A stretch of 10,321 nt of DNA from an uncultured Clostridia bacterium (GTDB lineage Bacteria > Bacillota > Clostridia > Oscillospirales > CAG-272). Of the stretch, positions 1 to 7,827 are shown piece by piece (position 1 is the stretch's first letter; each line of letters starts with the position of its first letter). A program made the translations under genes and the position numbers. Where the stretch lies: contig CALGCW010000272.1 in NCBI GenBank assembly GCA_937884385.1, positions 1 through 10,321 of the forward strand, given 5' to 3'. The notes under the pieces are model-generated. The model saw only the letters and a list, made by a program, of their open reading frames with translations. It was not told where the DNA came from and made no database searches.

Positions 1-1873
1 AAGAAAGAGACCCGGTATGTACATTGGTACTACCTCTATCGGCGGTCTTCACCATCTCGTTTACGAGATCGTGGACAACTCCATAGACGAGGCTCTTGCG
101 GGTCACTGCGACAAGATAACCGTCACCATAAATCCCGATAATTCGGTGACTGTTGAGGACAACGGCCGAGGCATCCCCTCGGCAATACATCCGAAGCAGG
201 GAATACCCACCCCCGAGGTCGTTTACACGATCCTTCACGCGGGCGGTAAATTCGGCGGAGGCGGATACAAGATCGCGGGCGGTCTTCACGGCGTTGGTGC
301 GTCCGTTGTTAACGCGCTCTCCGAGTGGCTTGAGCTTGAGGACGTTTATGATGGAAAGGTATATACGGAACGATTTGAACGCGGCAAGGTGGCGCGTGCT
401 TTTGCGTGCATTGGAGATGCTTCATACAAGCCAAGCGGCGTTAAGGTCACCTTTAAGCCCGACCCCGAGATATTCGAGGATACCGTTTTTGTTTACGAAA
501 CGCTTGAGAACCGTATGCGCGAGCAGGCGTTCCTTAACGCAGGCGTTCGCATTGCGCTTATTGACGCGCGCGGTGAGGAGATAGTCGAAAACGAGTTCGT
601 ATATGAGGGCGGTATAAAGAGCTTTGTCACGCACCTCAACAACAACCGTCACAACGAGCTCATCCACCCCGAGGTCATCTATATGCGCGGTGAGAAGGGA
701 ACGAGCGTTGCAGAGGTAGCTTTGCAGTACAATGACAGCTACAACGAGCTTATTCTCTCGTTTGCAAACAATATGCACACTATTGAAGGCGGTACGCACG
801 AGACGGGCTTCAAGAGCGCTATTACCAAGGTCCTTAACGATTACGCGCGCAAGGCGGGAATTCTCAAGGACAGCGACAAAAATCTCTCCGGCGAGGACGT
901 TCGTGAGGGTCTTTGCGCCATCATCAGTGTTAAGCTTGAGGATGCGCAGTTTGAGTCGCAGACAAAGGCGAAGCTCGGAAACAGTGAGGTGAGAACTCTT
1001 GTTGAGAGTATCGTGAACGCGAAGCTCTCCGAATACTTCGAGGAGAACCCCACCGTTGCCAAGAATATTCTTGACAAGGCTCTTGCGGCATCCCGTGCGC
1101 GTGAGGCTGCAAGAAAGGCACGCGAGCTTACACGGCGCAAGGGTGTGCTTGGCGGCTCTACGCTCCCCGGCAAGCTTCGTGACTGCCAGGAGAGAAGAAT
1201 TGAAGTGACTGAGCTTTATCTTGTAGAGGGAGACTCTGCGGGCGGTTCTGCTACGCAGGGAAGAAACTCCAAGTTCCAGGCTATTTTGCCCCTTCGCGGT
1301 AAGGTGCTTAACGTTGAAAAGACGAGAGTGGACAAGGTGTATTCGAACCTTTCTCTCATTCCGATCATTCAGGCGCTCGGCTGCGGCATTGGCGAGGAAT
1401 TTGACATTGCAAAGCTTCGCTACGGCAAGATAATCATTATGGCGGATGCCGACGTTGACGGCTCGCACATCAGAATACTTCTTCTTACGTTTTTCTTCCG
1501 TCACATGCGTCAGCTTATCGACGACGGACACATCTATCTTGCACAGCCCCCGCTTTACAGGGTCTACAAGAGAACGGGCGGCAGAAATCAGCAGGAATAC
1601 TATGCTTTCTCCGATGCGGAGAGGGATAAATATATTGAATTGCTCGGCGGACACAATGTTGAAGCAGACCGCTACAAGGGTCTTGGTGAGATGGACGCAG
1701 AGCAGCTTTGGGAGACGACCATGAATCCCGAAACCAGAACGCTCCTCAAGGTGACGACCGAGGATGCGGCAGCTTGTGATGCGATGTTCTCGCTTCTTAT
1801 GGGTGACAAGGTTGAGCCCAGACGTGAGTTCATCGAGCAGAATGCAAAATTTGCAGAAAATCTTGATATTTAA
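1..1873 (+). CDS. gyrB: DNA gyrase subunit B (5' truncated by window edge)
   Basis: GyrB is the ATPase subunit of the A2B2 gyrase that introduces negative supercoils into DNA in the cytoplasm. The frame is open to the window edge: residues RKRPG precede MYIG at base 17, so that Met is internal and roughly 30-40 N-terminal residues are missing. Counting from that Met, the GHKL ATPase motifs are EIVDNSIDEALAG (catalytic Glu17, Mg-binding Asn21), DNGRGIP (48-54) and GLHGVG (89-94). The TOPRIM domain shows EGDSAGG (Glu404) and DADVD (Asp477, 479, 481). The C-terminal RYKGLGEM and QLWETTMNPETR motifs are intact. There is no large Gram-negative insert between TOPRIM and tail, as in B. subtilis GyrB. 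The residue matching E. coli Arg136 (novobiocin contact) reads Thr in KVTF. gyrA follows after 17 nt, so the two are almost certainly co-transcribed. Confidence 0.98.
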   Translation, partial: RKRPGMYIGTTSIGGLHHLVYEIVDNSIDEALAGHCDKITVTINPDNSVTVEDNGRGIPSAIHPKQGIPTPEVVYTILHAGGKFGGGGYKIAGGLHGVGASVVNALSEWLELEDVYDGKVYTERFERGKVARAFACIGDASYKPSGVKVTFKPDPEIFEDTVFVYETLENRMREQAFLNAGVRIALIDARGEEIVENEFVYEGGIKSFVTHLNNNRHNELIHPEVIYMRGEKGTSVAEVALQYNDSYNELILSFANNMHTIEGGTHETGFKSAITKVLNDYARKAGILKDSDKNLSGEDVREGLCAIISVKLEDAQFESQTKAKLGNSEVRTLVESIVNAKLSEYFEENPTVAKNILDKALAASRAREAARKARELTRRKGVLGGSTLPGKLRDCQERRIEVTELYLVEGDSAGGSATQGRNSKFQAILPLRGKVLNVEKTRVDKVYSNLSLIPIIQALGCGIGEEFDIAKLRYGKIIIMADADVDGSHIRILLLTFFFRHMRQLIDDGHIYLAQPPLYRVYKRTGGRNQQEYYAFSDAERDKYIELLGGHNVEADRYKGLGEMDAEQLWETTMNPETRTLLKVTTEDAAACDAMFSLLMGDKVEPRREFIEQNAKFAENLDI

Positions 1874-1890
1874 GGAAAGGAGAGTTCACG

Positions 1891-4482
1891 ATGGCAGAAA
1901 ACAGAAACCACGACAATGAAAGAATTGAATTTCCCGAACAGAAGATCGTTGACGTCGAGATGAAAAGGGAAGTTGAGCGCTCCTTTATAGAATACTCAAT
2001 GTCAGTTATCGCTTCGCGTGCTCTCCCCGACGTGCGCGACGGTATGAAGCCCGGTCAGAGAAGGATCCTTTACGCGATGTATGAGGACCATCTCACAAGT
2101 GACAAGCCCTTCAGAAAGAGCGCTACGACGGTCGGAAACGTGCTTGGACGCTATCATCCCCACGGTGACGCAGCCGTTTACGGCACGATGGTGCGTATGG
2201 CGCAGGATTTCTCTTACAGATACACCCTTGTTGACGGTCACGGAAACTTCGGCTCGGTAGACGGTGACGGCGCTGCTGCTTACCGTTATACAGAGGCGCG
2301 TCTTTCCAAGATATCGGACGAGCTTATGCGCGATCTCGACAAGAACGTAGTCGTTATGACGAGAAACTTTGACAACCGTCTTGACGAGCCCACGGTACTT
2401 CCCGCGCGCTTCCCGAACCTTCTCGTTAACGGCTCGGTCGGTATTGCGGTAGGTATGGCGACGAACATTCCCACTCACAATCTCGGTGAGGTCATCGACG
2501 GCACCATTTACAGAATGGACAATCCCGAATCCACCGTTGACGAGCTTATGGAGTATATCAAGGGTCCCGATTTCCCCACGGGCGCGACCATTTACGGTGT
2601 AAACGGTATTATCGAAGCTTACAGAACGGGTAAGGGACGCATTGTGGTTCGCGCAAAGGCGCGCATTGAAGAGGAGAATCGCCGTATCATCTTTACGGAG
2701 ATCCCCTATATGGTAAACAAGTCCACTCTCTGTGAGAGCATAGGCAACCTCGTTAACGAAAAGAGAATCGAGGGCATAACCGACATCCGCGACGAATCCG
2801 GACGAGGCGGAATGAGAATAGTTATTGAGTATCGCCGTGACGCGAACGCGCAGGTCATCCTCAATCAGCTTTACAAGTTCACGCAGCTTCAGGAGACCTT
2901 TGCGGCGAATATGCTTGCGCTCGTCAACAACGAGCCAAAGACTCTTTCTCTCCCCGAAATTCTTGACCACTACATCGCTCACCAGGAGAGCGTTATTATA
3001 AGAAGAACGCAATACGATCTCGAAAAGGCTCTTGCGCGTCAGCACATCCTTGAGGGATACAAGATCGCTAACGACAATATCGACGAGATCGTTGAGCTTA
3101 TGAAAACGTCGAAGTCCATTCCCGATTCCAAGGAGAGACTTATGGAAAGATACGGTCTTTCCGAGATCCAGGCTCAGGCAATCGTTGAGATGACTCTCGG
3201 TAGACTTACGGGTCTTGAGCGCCAGAAGATAGAGGACGAGCTTGCAAGGCTTTGCGCTCTTATTGCCGATCTTCGCGACATTCTTGCAAATGAGTGGAGA
3301 GTTAAGGCTATTATCAAGGAAGAAATGCTTGAAATAAAGAGGAAATTTGCCGACGAGAGAAGAACGGAGATCGTTCCCGCAGAGGACGATATCCTTCTTG
3401 AGGACCTTATCGAGCGTCACGAGTGTATTATCACGCTTACGCACTCGGGATACATCAAGCGTCAGCCTGCGGATACTTATTCCGCACAGCATCGCGGCGG
3501 CAAGGGAATCATTGGTATGACCACCAAGGAAGAGGACTTTATTGAAAAGGTCATCGGCGTTCATTCTCACTCCCATCTTATGTTCTTTACGAACATAGGT
3601 AAGGTATTCATGAAGAAGGCTTACCAGATCCCAGAGGCGTCGAGAACGGCGAAGGGCACTTATATGACAAACATCCTTGAGCTTGAGGACGGCGAAAAGA
3701 TCACGGCGATGATCTCCGTGCCCGAATTCAACGAAGAAGAATATCTCATTATGGTGACCAAGTACGGTATCATCAAGAAGACGCTTCTTTCTGAGTATGA
3801 ATATCAGCGCAAGGGCGGAAAGAAGGCTCTTAAGCTTGACGAGGATGACGAGCTCGTATTCGTTATGAGAACGAAGGGTGACAGCGGTCTTATCCTTGCT
3901 ACGCGCCACGGCTATGCTACTCGCTTTGACGAGGGAAATGTGCGTGCTATGGGACGTGTTGCAAGAGGTGTGCGCGGTATGAAGTTCCGTGTTGAGGGCG
4001 ACTACATCTGCGGCGTTGCTGTTGTTGACGAGAGCAAGAAGCTCCTTACCGTCACCGAGAACGGCTTCGGTAAGAAGACGAGCTTTGAAGACTTCCGCGA
4101 AATGAAGAAGAGAGGCGGTATGGGTGTTTACTGTCACAAGATCAACGAGAAGACGGGCCTTCTTGCAGGCATCACCGTTGTTGACGATGACAGTGACGTT
4201 ATGCTCATTACCGACCAGGGTCAGATGATAAGAATTCACGCGAGCGACGTTTCAACGTATTCGAGAAGCGCGGGCGGTGTTATTATTATGAGACTTGCTG
4301 ACGGTCAGCGCGTTGTTAACTTTACAAAGGTTGCGCGCGAGGAGCCCGAGGACGAGGTTGCACCTTCCGTTGAAGCGGAGGAGGGCGTTGAAGAGATCAT
4401 CGAGGTATTGGACGAGGCAAACGAGTCTACAGACGCAGATGAGGCGGTCGACGTGCCCGAGGATACCGACGGTGAGGAATAA
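1891..4482 (+). CDS. gyrA: DNA gyrase subunit A
   Basis: GyrA is the DNA breakage-reunion and wrapping subunit of gyrase. The 863-residue product has the usual length. The start is set by AAAGGAG (1876-1882), 8 nt before the ATG. The winged-helix/tower part holds the catalytic Tyr133 with Arg132 in RYTEARL. The C-terminal beta-pinwheel begins with GyrA box QHRGGKG (533-539), one substitution from the classic QRRGGKG; this box marks gyrase rather than topoisomerase IV ParC. Repeated blade motifs follow, and the last ~45 residues form a very acidic tail. In the quinolone-resistance region the sequence is HGDAAVYGTMVRMAQ: Ala94 and Gly98 stand where E. coli has Ser83 and Asp87. The gene ends at a strong terminator and faces a - strand gene convergently. 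Confidence 0.98.
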   Translation: MAENRNHDNERIEFPEQKIVDVEMKREVERSFIEYSMSVIASRALPDVRDGMKPGQRRILYAMYEDHLTSDKPFRKSATTVGNVLGRYHPHGDAAVYGTMVRMAQDFSYRYTLVDGHGNFGSVDGDGAAAYRYTEARLSKISDELMRDLDKNVVVMTRNFDNRLDEPTVLPARFPNLLVNGSVGIAVGMATNIPTHNLGEVIDGTIYRMDNPESTVDELMEYIKGPDFPTGATIYGVNGIIEAYRTGKGRIVVRAKARIEEENRRIIFTEIPYMVNKSTLCESIGNLVNEKRIEGITDIRDESGRGGMRIVIEYRRDANAQVILNQLYKFTQLQETFAANMLALVNNEPKTLSLPEILDHYIAHQESVIIRRTQYDLEKALARQHILEGYKIANDNIDEIVELMKTSKSIPDSKERLMERYGLSEIQAQAIVEMTLGRLTGLERQKIEDELARLCALIADLRDILANEWRVKAIIKEEMLEIKRKFADERRTEIVPAEDDILLEDLIERHECIITLTHSGYIKRQPADTYSAQHRGGKGIIGMTTKEEDFIEKVIGVHSHSHLMFFTNIGKVFMKKAYQIPEASRTAKGTYMTNILELEDGEKITAMISVPEFNEEEYLIMVTKYGIIKKTLLSEYEYQRKGGKKALKLDEDDELVFVMRTKGDSGLILATRHGYATRFDEGNVRAMGRVARGVRGMKFRVEGDYICGVAVVDESKKLLTVTENGFGKKTSFEDFREMKKRGGMGVYCHKINEKTGLLAGITVVDDDSDVMLITDQGQMIRIHASDVSTYSRSAGGVIIMRLADGQRVVNFTKVAREEPEDEVAPSVEAEEGVEEIIEVLDEANESTDADEAVDVPEDTDGEE

Positions 4483-4517
4483 TCTCCAAACAACAAAAAA
4501 CTAAACAATTAAACAAT

Positions 4518-4544
4518 AAAGCCCGACGCACCGCGTCGGGCTTT
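4518..4544. terminator. Bidirectional rho-independent terminator
   Basis: A 12-bp perfect stem AAAGCCCGACGC / GCGTCGGGCTTT encloses a 3-nt loop. On the + strand it is followed by GTTTTG and ends gyrBA transcripts 35 nt after the gyrA stop. On the - strand it is followed by a T-rich stretch (TTTATTGTTTAATTG), so it can also end the protease transcript arriving from the right, whose stop codon is about 20 nt away. Confidence 0.9.
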
Positions 4545-4564
4545 GTTTTGCTAATTTGAATAGA

Positions 4565-6085
4565 TCATTCCGTCACTTCTTCAATGACGGGCGATTTTTC
4601 CTTGATGATGGCTATATTGCCGCCGGCACTAGACTTCAAATATTTGCACATTTTACATTCGGCATAGCCGATAATATTTGAAGAGGTCCAAATATGTCCC
4701 AAATTGCCTCCCGTTGTCGCTCCGCACGAACACGCTGATTTGTGATAAAACGCATCTACAGACTTATATTTATCATATGTATGGGACAACGTTGCTTCAT
4801 ATCCACAGTCTACACACACGCCTGTATGTGTATTCACATCTACATATTCACAAGAATAATTATGTGTTGCAGTATAAGAGTAATTGCATTGAGCACATCG
4901 AACAATATGAGAGGTATCATTGCCGAACACATCAATATATTCCAATTGGTGTACGGATTTGTTGTTTTCATTAGCTACATGACCGCATGTGTATATATGT
5001 TGGCTTTCATTGTACATCTCATACGTACATTCGTGCTCCGGATGACAAGGAAAATAACACGAGCAATACGAGTCCCCATCAGAAGAAACATAATTATTAG
5101 AATGCGAATGCTCGTTGTTGAATTCTATTGTTATTGCGCCGCCCAAAACTATATATCCCGTTGTCGATAAGGCAACATGATAGAGCCCATTTTTGCCCCC
5201 CAAATGACAATACAATTCATCAGTTTCATCATTATAATCGTATGCAATAAAAGCGTGACCTTTCAGATTGGCATTGGCTGCTGTTAAAATAACAGGAATA
5301 CCTTGATTAATCTTGTCGATAGTATATGCTCGTATGTTTGCAGGAGTCGCAATATACTCTACCTCAACATCCGACGAAGCAAATCCTTTTATATCATACA
5401 AATAGTGTTCCAATAATTCTTTAATCTCCCATGTATGCAAGCCAAATGGCAAGTGTAAATTGTCTCTTCCCAATCTTATCAGTTCAAAATGAAAATGTGT
5501 ATTTGAATGTTCTGTAACTATAAGATTATACTCACTAGCGCTAAACTTATACTCACGAGGAAGCCCTGCGTTTGTTATTAACGGATCGATGACTCCCTCA
5601 TCTCCTATAATGCCGGGAGAGCTTGTAACATTCGATATTGGAAGATTAGAATTAAAATTCGTACTTGGTTGGTCATAGCTATCATCACAATTGGAGTGCT
5701 GATAATCATCATCGCAAATAATATGATCATTCCAGTATGAATCGTAATATGATAGTAGCATTGCCGCGGAAACATAGCCACATGTTCCAATATGATTAAA
5801 CGCAAAATTTGATGACAAATTATAAAAATAGTGTGTGGAATAATTATCTAAAAACAATTGGATCTCTTGTTGCACACTTCCTGTTGGGATTACTATATTA
5901 TCTAACAAAATTTCATTCGCATTAAATTCTTCGCCTGTACTTTCACACAAGAACGAATCATTTGATATATTTGGGTTGATCTTGGCACCAAGAGCATCAT
6001 TAGTAATATAAAACTCATTATTACAAGGCGATGCTACAAGAAAAATTGATATGCCAATCAATACGAATAAAGCTATTTTCTTCAT
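4565..6085 (-). CDS. Secreted papain-fold (streptopain/C39-like) cysteine protease with Cys/His-rich tail
   Basis: The 506-residue product has a Sec signal (MKKIALFVLIGISIFLVAS), so it is probably exported; the Cys at 21 follows Pro and is not a proper lipobox. Residues ~95-320 look like a papain-fold peptidase: GTCGYVSAAMLLSYYD supplies the candidate nucleophile Cys102, GHAFIAYDY the candidate His277, and HLGGKNG (294-300) resembles the HxNWGWGG block that follows the His in streptopain. Residues ~325-485 carry repeated CxC/CxxC and His motifs (CAQC, CVDCGY, CSCGA, CKMC with intervening HxY), probably metal-binding or disulfide-rich. I chose this start because GGAGG lies 7 nt upstream; an in-frame ATG at 6091 is only 1 nt from that site. 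The first gene of the pair ends at 6088 within ATGA, implying translational coupling. Enzyme class is inferred from motif pattern; substrate unknown. Confidence 0.72.
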   Translation of the reverse strand: MKKIALFVLIGISIFLVASPCNNEFYITNDALGAKINPNISNDSFLCESTGEEFNANEILLDNIVIPTGSVQQEIQLFLDNYSTHYFYNLSSNFAFNHIGTCGYVSAAMLLSYYDSYWNDHIICDDDYQHSNCDDSYDQPSTNFNSNLPISNVTSSPGIIGDEGVIDPLITNAGLPREYKFSASEYNLIVTEHSNTHFHFELIRLGRDNLHLPFGLHTWEIKELLEHYLYDIKGFASSDVEVEYIATPANIRAYTIDKINQGIPVILTAANANLKGHAFIAYDYNDETDELYCHLGGKNGLYHVALSTTGYIVLGGAITIEFNNEHSHSNNYVSSDGDSYCSCYFPCHPEHECTYEMYNESQHIYTCGHVANENNKSVHQLEYIDVFGNDTSHIVRCAQCNYSYTATHNYSCEYVDVNTHTGVCVDCGYEATLSHTYDKYKSVDAFYHKSACSCGATTGGNLGHIWTSSNIIGYAECKMCKYLKSSAGGNIAIIKEKSPVIEEVTE

Positions 6086-6087
6086 AA

Positions 6088-6753
6088 TCATTCCTCCACA
6101 TTAATAATTACAATATTATCAAGAAGCATTTGGCATATTTCCTCAAGCTTCTCGGCAGATGGCTCAATTTCGGAGCAAACCGTCACGGTGACTGTTTCAA
6201 CATCATTCACATAGAGCTTGTAAATATATTCGTAACCATAATACCTTGCATACGAAAGAGTATCTATACTAAACGAGCTAATATCCTCACTGTGTGCCGA
6301 CGTATTAGAGGATATAAGCTCAATTCTCATCTCATCGGATTGATAAAAATTATAGTTGGGAGTCATGTACCGACACTGGATCTGATACGCGCGTTCAATG
6401 ATAGAACCATTAGCGGAAGCTTCGTCCATATAAAAGATCATATCGAAAGAAAATGCTTTGCCGTGAGTCTTGTCATAGAACTCATCGTATATGTTTTCTC
6501 CGGTAAAAAGGTTTCTTCTAAAGTCCTGCGTCGTCCACGCTTTATATAAATACGTTTCAATGCCGCTTGACTCGGGAAAATCAAATAAAACGAATGTAAA
6601 GGTAAAATCATCTCGCTTTGAATTGTATTTGCTAACAAATTCCGCAAAGTCCTCGCACGAGTCAAATGGAAGAGAAGAAGAAACTGTACCTCCAAAAGGG
6701 CCGCAAGACGTTAACAACAATACAAGCATCAGTATACAAATTATTTTTTTCAT
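6088..6753 (-). CDS. Putative lipoprotein A, paralogous to lipoprotein B
   Basis: I do not recognise the family. The 221-residue product starts with a short lipoprotein signal ending LLLTSC, giving lipidated Cys17 and anchoring to the outer face of the membrane. The rest is acidic and Tyr/Phe-rich, with no enzyme motif seen. It aligns with lipoprotein B: F-S-EDFAEFVS (30-41) against F-S-TEEFLQYLS, TFVLF against TFFLF, and the C-terminal EEICQMLLDNI against DEICKLLLENL. The start is set by AAGGAG 7 nt before the ATG. The stop overlaps a possible ATG of the protease gene (ATGA), and the protease binding site lies inside its last codons, so the two should be translated together. A short leader ORF ends inside its own ribosome binding site. 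A partner, propeptide-like or inhibitor role for the protease is inference only. Confidence 0.8.
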   Translation of the reverse strand: MKKIICILMLVLLLTSCGPFGGTVSSSLPFDSCEDFAEFVSKYNSKRDDFTFTFVLFDFPESSGIETYLYKAWTTQDFRRNLFTGENIYDEFYDKTHGKAFSFDMIFYMDEASANGSIIERAYQIQCRYMTPNYNFYQSDEMRIELISSNTSAHSEDISSFSIDTLSYARYYGYEYIYKLYVNDVETVTVTVCSEIEPSAEKLEEICQMLLDNIVIINVEE

Positions 6754-6764
6754 AGAAGTTCTCC

Positions 6765-6827
6765 TTAGATTAGTTTCAAAATAATAATGCGGCTACCAGC
6801 CGCGCTTTTGCGAATGAGTAGTTTCAT
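6765..6827 (-). CDS. Short leader ORF 1 (20 aa) upstream of lipoprotein A
   Basis: AAAGGAG lies 9 nt before an ATG that opens MKLLIRKSAAGSR followed by IIILKLI. The stop TAA is part of the TAAGGAG binding site of lipoprotein A, whose ATG is 11 nt further on, a layout suited to termination-reinitiation coupling. The first ten codons are identical to leader ORF 2; codon 11 differs, codons 12-13 agree, and the rest is unrelated. Conservation stops exactly at the end of the hairpin GCGGCT-GGT-AGCCGC (6789-6803). Whether the peptide itself matters, or only the RNA and the act of translation, cannot be told from two copies. Confidence 0.5.
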   Translation of the reverse strand: MKLLIRKSAAGSRIIILKLI

Positions 6828-6956
6828 AACACCGCGCTCCTTTAGCTTTTTGAGGTTTTTAATACCCCTCTATATAATAATACCTGTTTTCTTCGCGAAA
6901 TTCTTCAACTTTTCTGAAAAAAAGTTAAAAAATAGTTGAGAAAATATAAAAAGCGC
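6789..6956 (-). repeat. Leader/promoter repeat, copy 1
   Basis: This 168-bp stretch matches 7789-7943 in the same orientation. Over the 122 bases nearest the gene I count 9 mismatches and no gaps; the far part contains indels, including a block of about 12 nt present only here. Both copies sit directly upstream of paralogous lipoprotein genes. In - strand order it holds a GCGCTTTTTATATTT end, a T-rich tract, the palindrome TTCGCGAA, TATTAT and TATATA boxes, a GAGG/CCTC mini-hairpin, a ribosome binding site, and the conserved start of a short ORF ending in the hairpin GCGGCT-nnn-AGCCGC. The variable loop (GGT here, AAC in copy 2) on an unchanged stem suggests selection on RNA structure. Confidence 0.9.
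6871..6908 (-). promoter_or_regulatory. Predicted promoter/operator region in repeat copy 1
   Basis: On the - strand the region reads TTGAAG (6908-6903), the palindrome TTCGCGAA (6899-6892), then TATTAT (6882-6877) followed by TATATA. A TTGAAG to TATTAT spacing of 20 bp is long for the housekeeping sigma factor, and no good -35 sits at 17 bp. The promoter may therefore need an activator or an alternative sigma factor. The palindrome between the boxes is a candidate protein-binding site. Confidence 0.4.
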
Positions 6957-7008
6957 GGGATCGTTTCTATAATAGTCTTGCGTATTGTATTCTTTGTTTA
7001 GGAAATAA

Positions 7009-7122
7009 TCACTCATTTATTTCATAATCTGTGATATATTTTTCACTAACTGCCGAGTTGGTGAAGCTCAACAGCTGTATACATAATAAGCATATTACCA
7101 CTATTGATAATACTCTTTTCGT
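7009..7122 (-). pseudogene. Remnant of a secreted-protein gene (signal peptide only, start codon ACG)
   Basis: Immediately after the stop of lipoprotein B, AAAGGAG is followed 6 nt later by ACG where ATG is expected. From there 37 open codons read (T)KRVLSIVVICLLCIQLLS, then FTNSAVSEKYITDYEINE, then a stop. The first part is a typical Sec signal core with a basic start. The placement matches the intact protease gene, whose binding site likewise overlaps the stop region of lipoprotein A, and both mature N-termini contain E-x-YIT soon after the signal. I interpret it as the 5' stub of a second protease-type gene that lost its start codon and the rest of its body; about 50 nt later repeat copy 1 begins. 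The similarity is short, so homology to the protease is inference. A functional ACG start is unlikely but possible. Confidence 0.55.
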
Positions 7123-7135
7123 GTTTTACTCCTTT

Positions 7136-7735
7136 CTACACAACAATGGTATATAGATTCTCAAGCAACAGTTTACAGATTTCATCAACTTCTTTTTCAG
7201 ATAATTTGTTTGTGCTTTCTATGGTAAACCGAGCGATTTCGTGTGTGCCATATATCAAAGACATTTTGCATGAATACATGTAATTATCTTCATTAAAAAC
7301 AATATTATCAAAATTCAGAAGCGAAACATCTATAGTTTCTGTAGCATTAGCAGCATAATCGCAGTACACATTGTGCCCATCAACTTTCATATTGATTCTA
7401 ACATTGGAATCCATTATTTGATAATCATATTTTGGCTTGATTCCTAACAATTCATATATCACACCATGTTCAACGGTTGTAAGTACCGAATACTGGTACG
7501 AATCAATATCTATGCTTTCGCAATCCGAGAAAAGAAAAAATGTGTATTGTTTTTCATTATATAGGGTGTCACCATCACTCAAATATTGTAAGAACTCTTC
7601 TGTAGAAGCAAAACTTGTTGTGAAGATTGGTAGCCTACCACCCATATTATCGCATGAAACTAATGTAAAGGCCATAGCTAACAGAAGAAAGACTATGCCT
7701 GATTTGACGAGAGCTCCTTTTTTTCTTATAAGCAT
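7136..7735 (-). CDS. Putative lipoprotein B, paralogous to lipoprotein A
   Basis: I do not recognise the family. The 199-residue product has a lipoprotein signal ending TLVSC, giving lipidated Cys28, so it should be tethered outside the membrane. It shares the layout of lipoprotein A: a STEEFLQYLS segment just after the anchor (44-53), YTFFLF, an I-D-S-Y-x-Y stretch, a middle with alternating hydrophobic residues, and a closing helix-like EVDEICKLLLENL. GGAGGAG sits 7 nt before the ATG, fixing the start. Upstream is leader repeat copy 2 with its own short ORF; downstream only a decayed stub remains where the protease gene would be. The gene itself looks intact, so it may still be expressed and selected, perhaps acting with the protease of the other unit. 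Function unknown. Confidence 0.78.
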   Translation of the reverse strand: MLIRKKGALVKSGIVFLLLAMAFTLVSCDNMGGRLPIFTTSFASTEEFLQYLSDGDTLYNEKQYTFFLFSDCESIDIDSYQYSVLTTVEHGVIYELLGIKPKYDYQIMDSNVRINMKVDGHNVYCDYAANATETIDVSLLNFDNIVFNEDNYMYSCKMSLIYGTHEIARFTIESTNKLSEKEVDEICKLLLENLYTIVV

Positions 7736-7770
7736 TTTTGATCTCCTCCAATGGTTATTAATAATATTTT

Positions 7771-7827
7771 TTAGTTTGAGTAGACTTTGCGGCTGTTAGC
7801 CGCGCTTTTGCGAATGAGTAGTTTCAT
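7771..7827 (-). CDS. Short leader ORF 2 (18 aa) upstream of lipoprotein B
   Basis: The same AAAGGAG-9 nt-ATG start as leader ORF 1 opens MKLLIRKSAANSR, then an unrelated tail KVYSN and TAA. Here the stop lies 35 nt before the lipoprotein ATG, so it does not overlap the downstream binding site as in unit 1. The hairpin GCGGCT-AAC-AGCCGC spans codons 9-13. Two independent copies keeping ribosome binding site, start codon and the first ten codons support real translation; the differing tails argue against a conserved mature peptide. Confidence 0.48.
   Translation of the reverse strand: MKLLIRKSAANSRKVYSN

Noticed and set aside
422..1654. Long - strand open frame across gyrB
   Set aside because: It is the reverse shadow of gyrB; the product has no recognisable domain, and the + strand frame is a full match to GyrB.
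2002..4239. 745-codon - strand open frame across gyrA
   Set aside because: It is a shadow of gyrA caused by codon bias; GyrA motifs on the + strand explain the whole stretch.
6960..6980. Perfect TATAAT on the + strand at 6969-6974
   Set aside because: No -35 lies at suitable spacing and no + strand gene follows; likely chance in AT-rich DNA.
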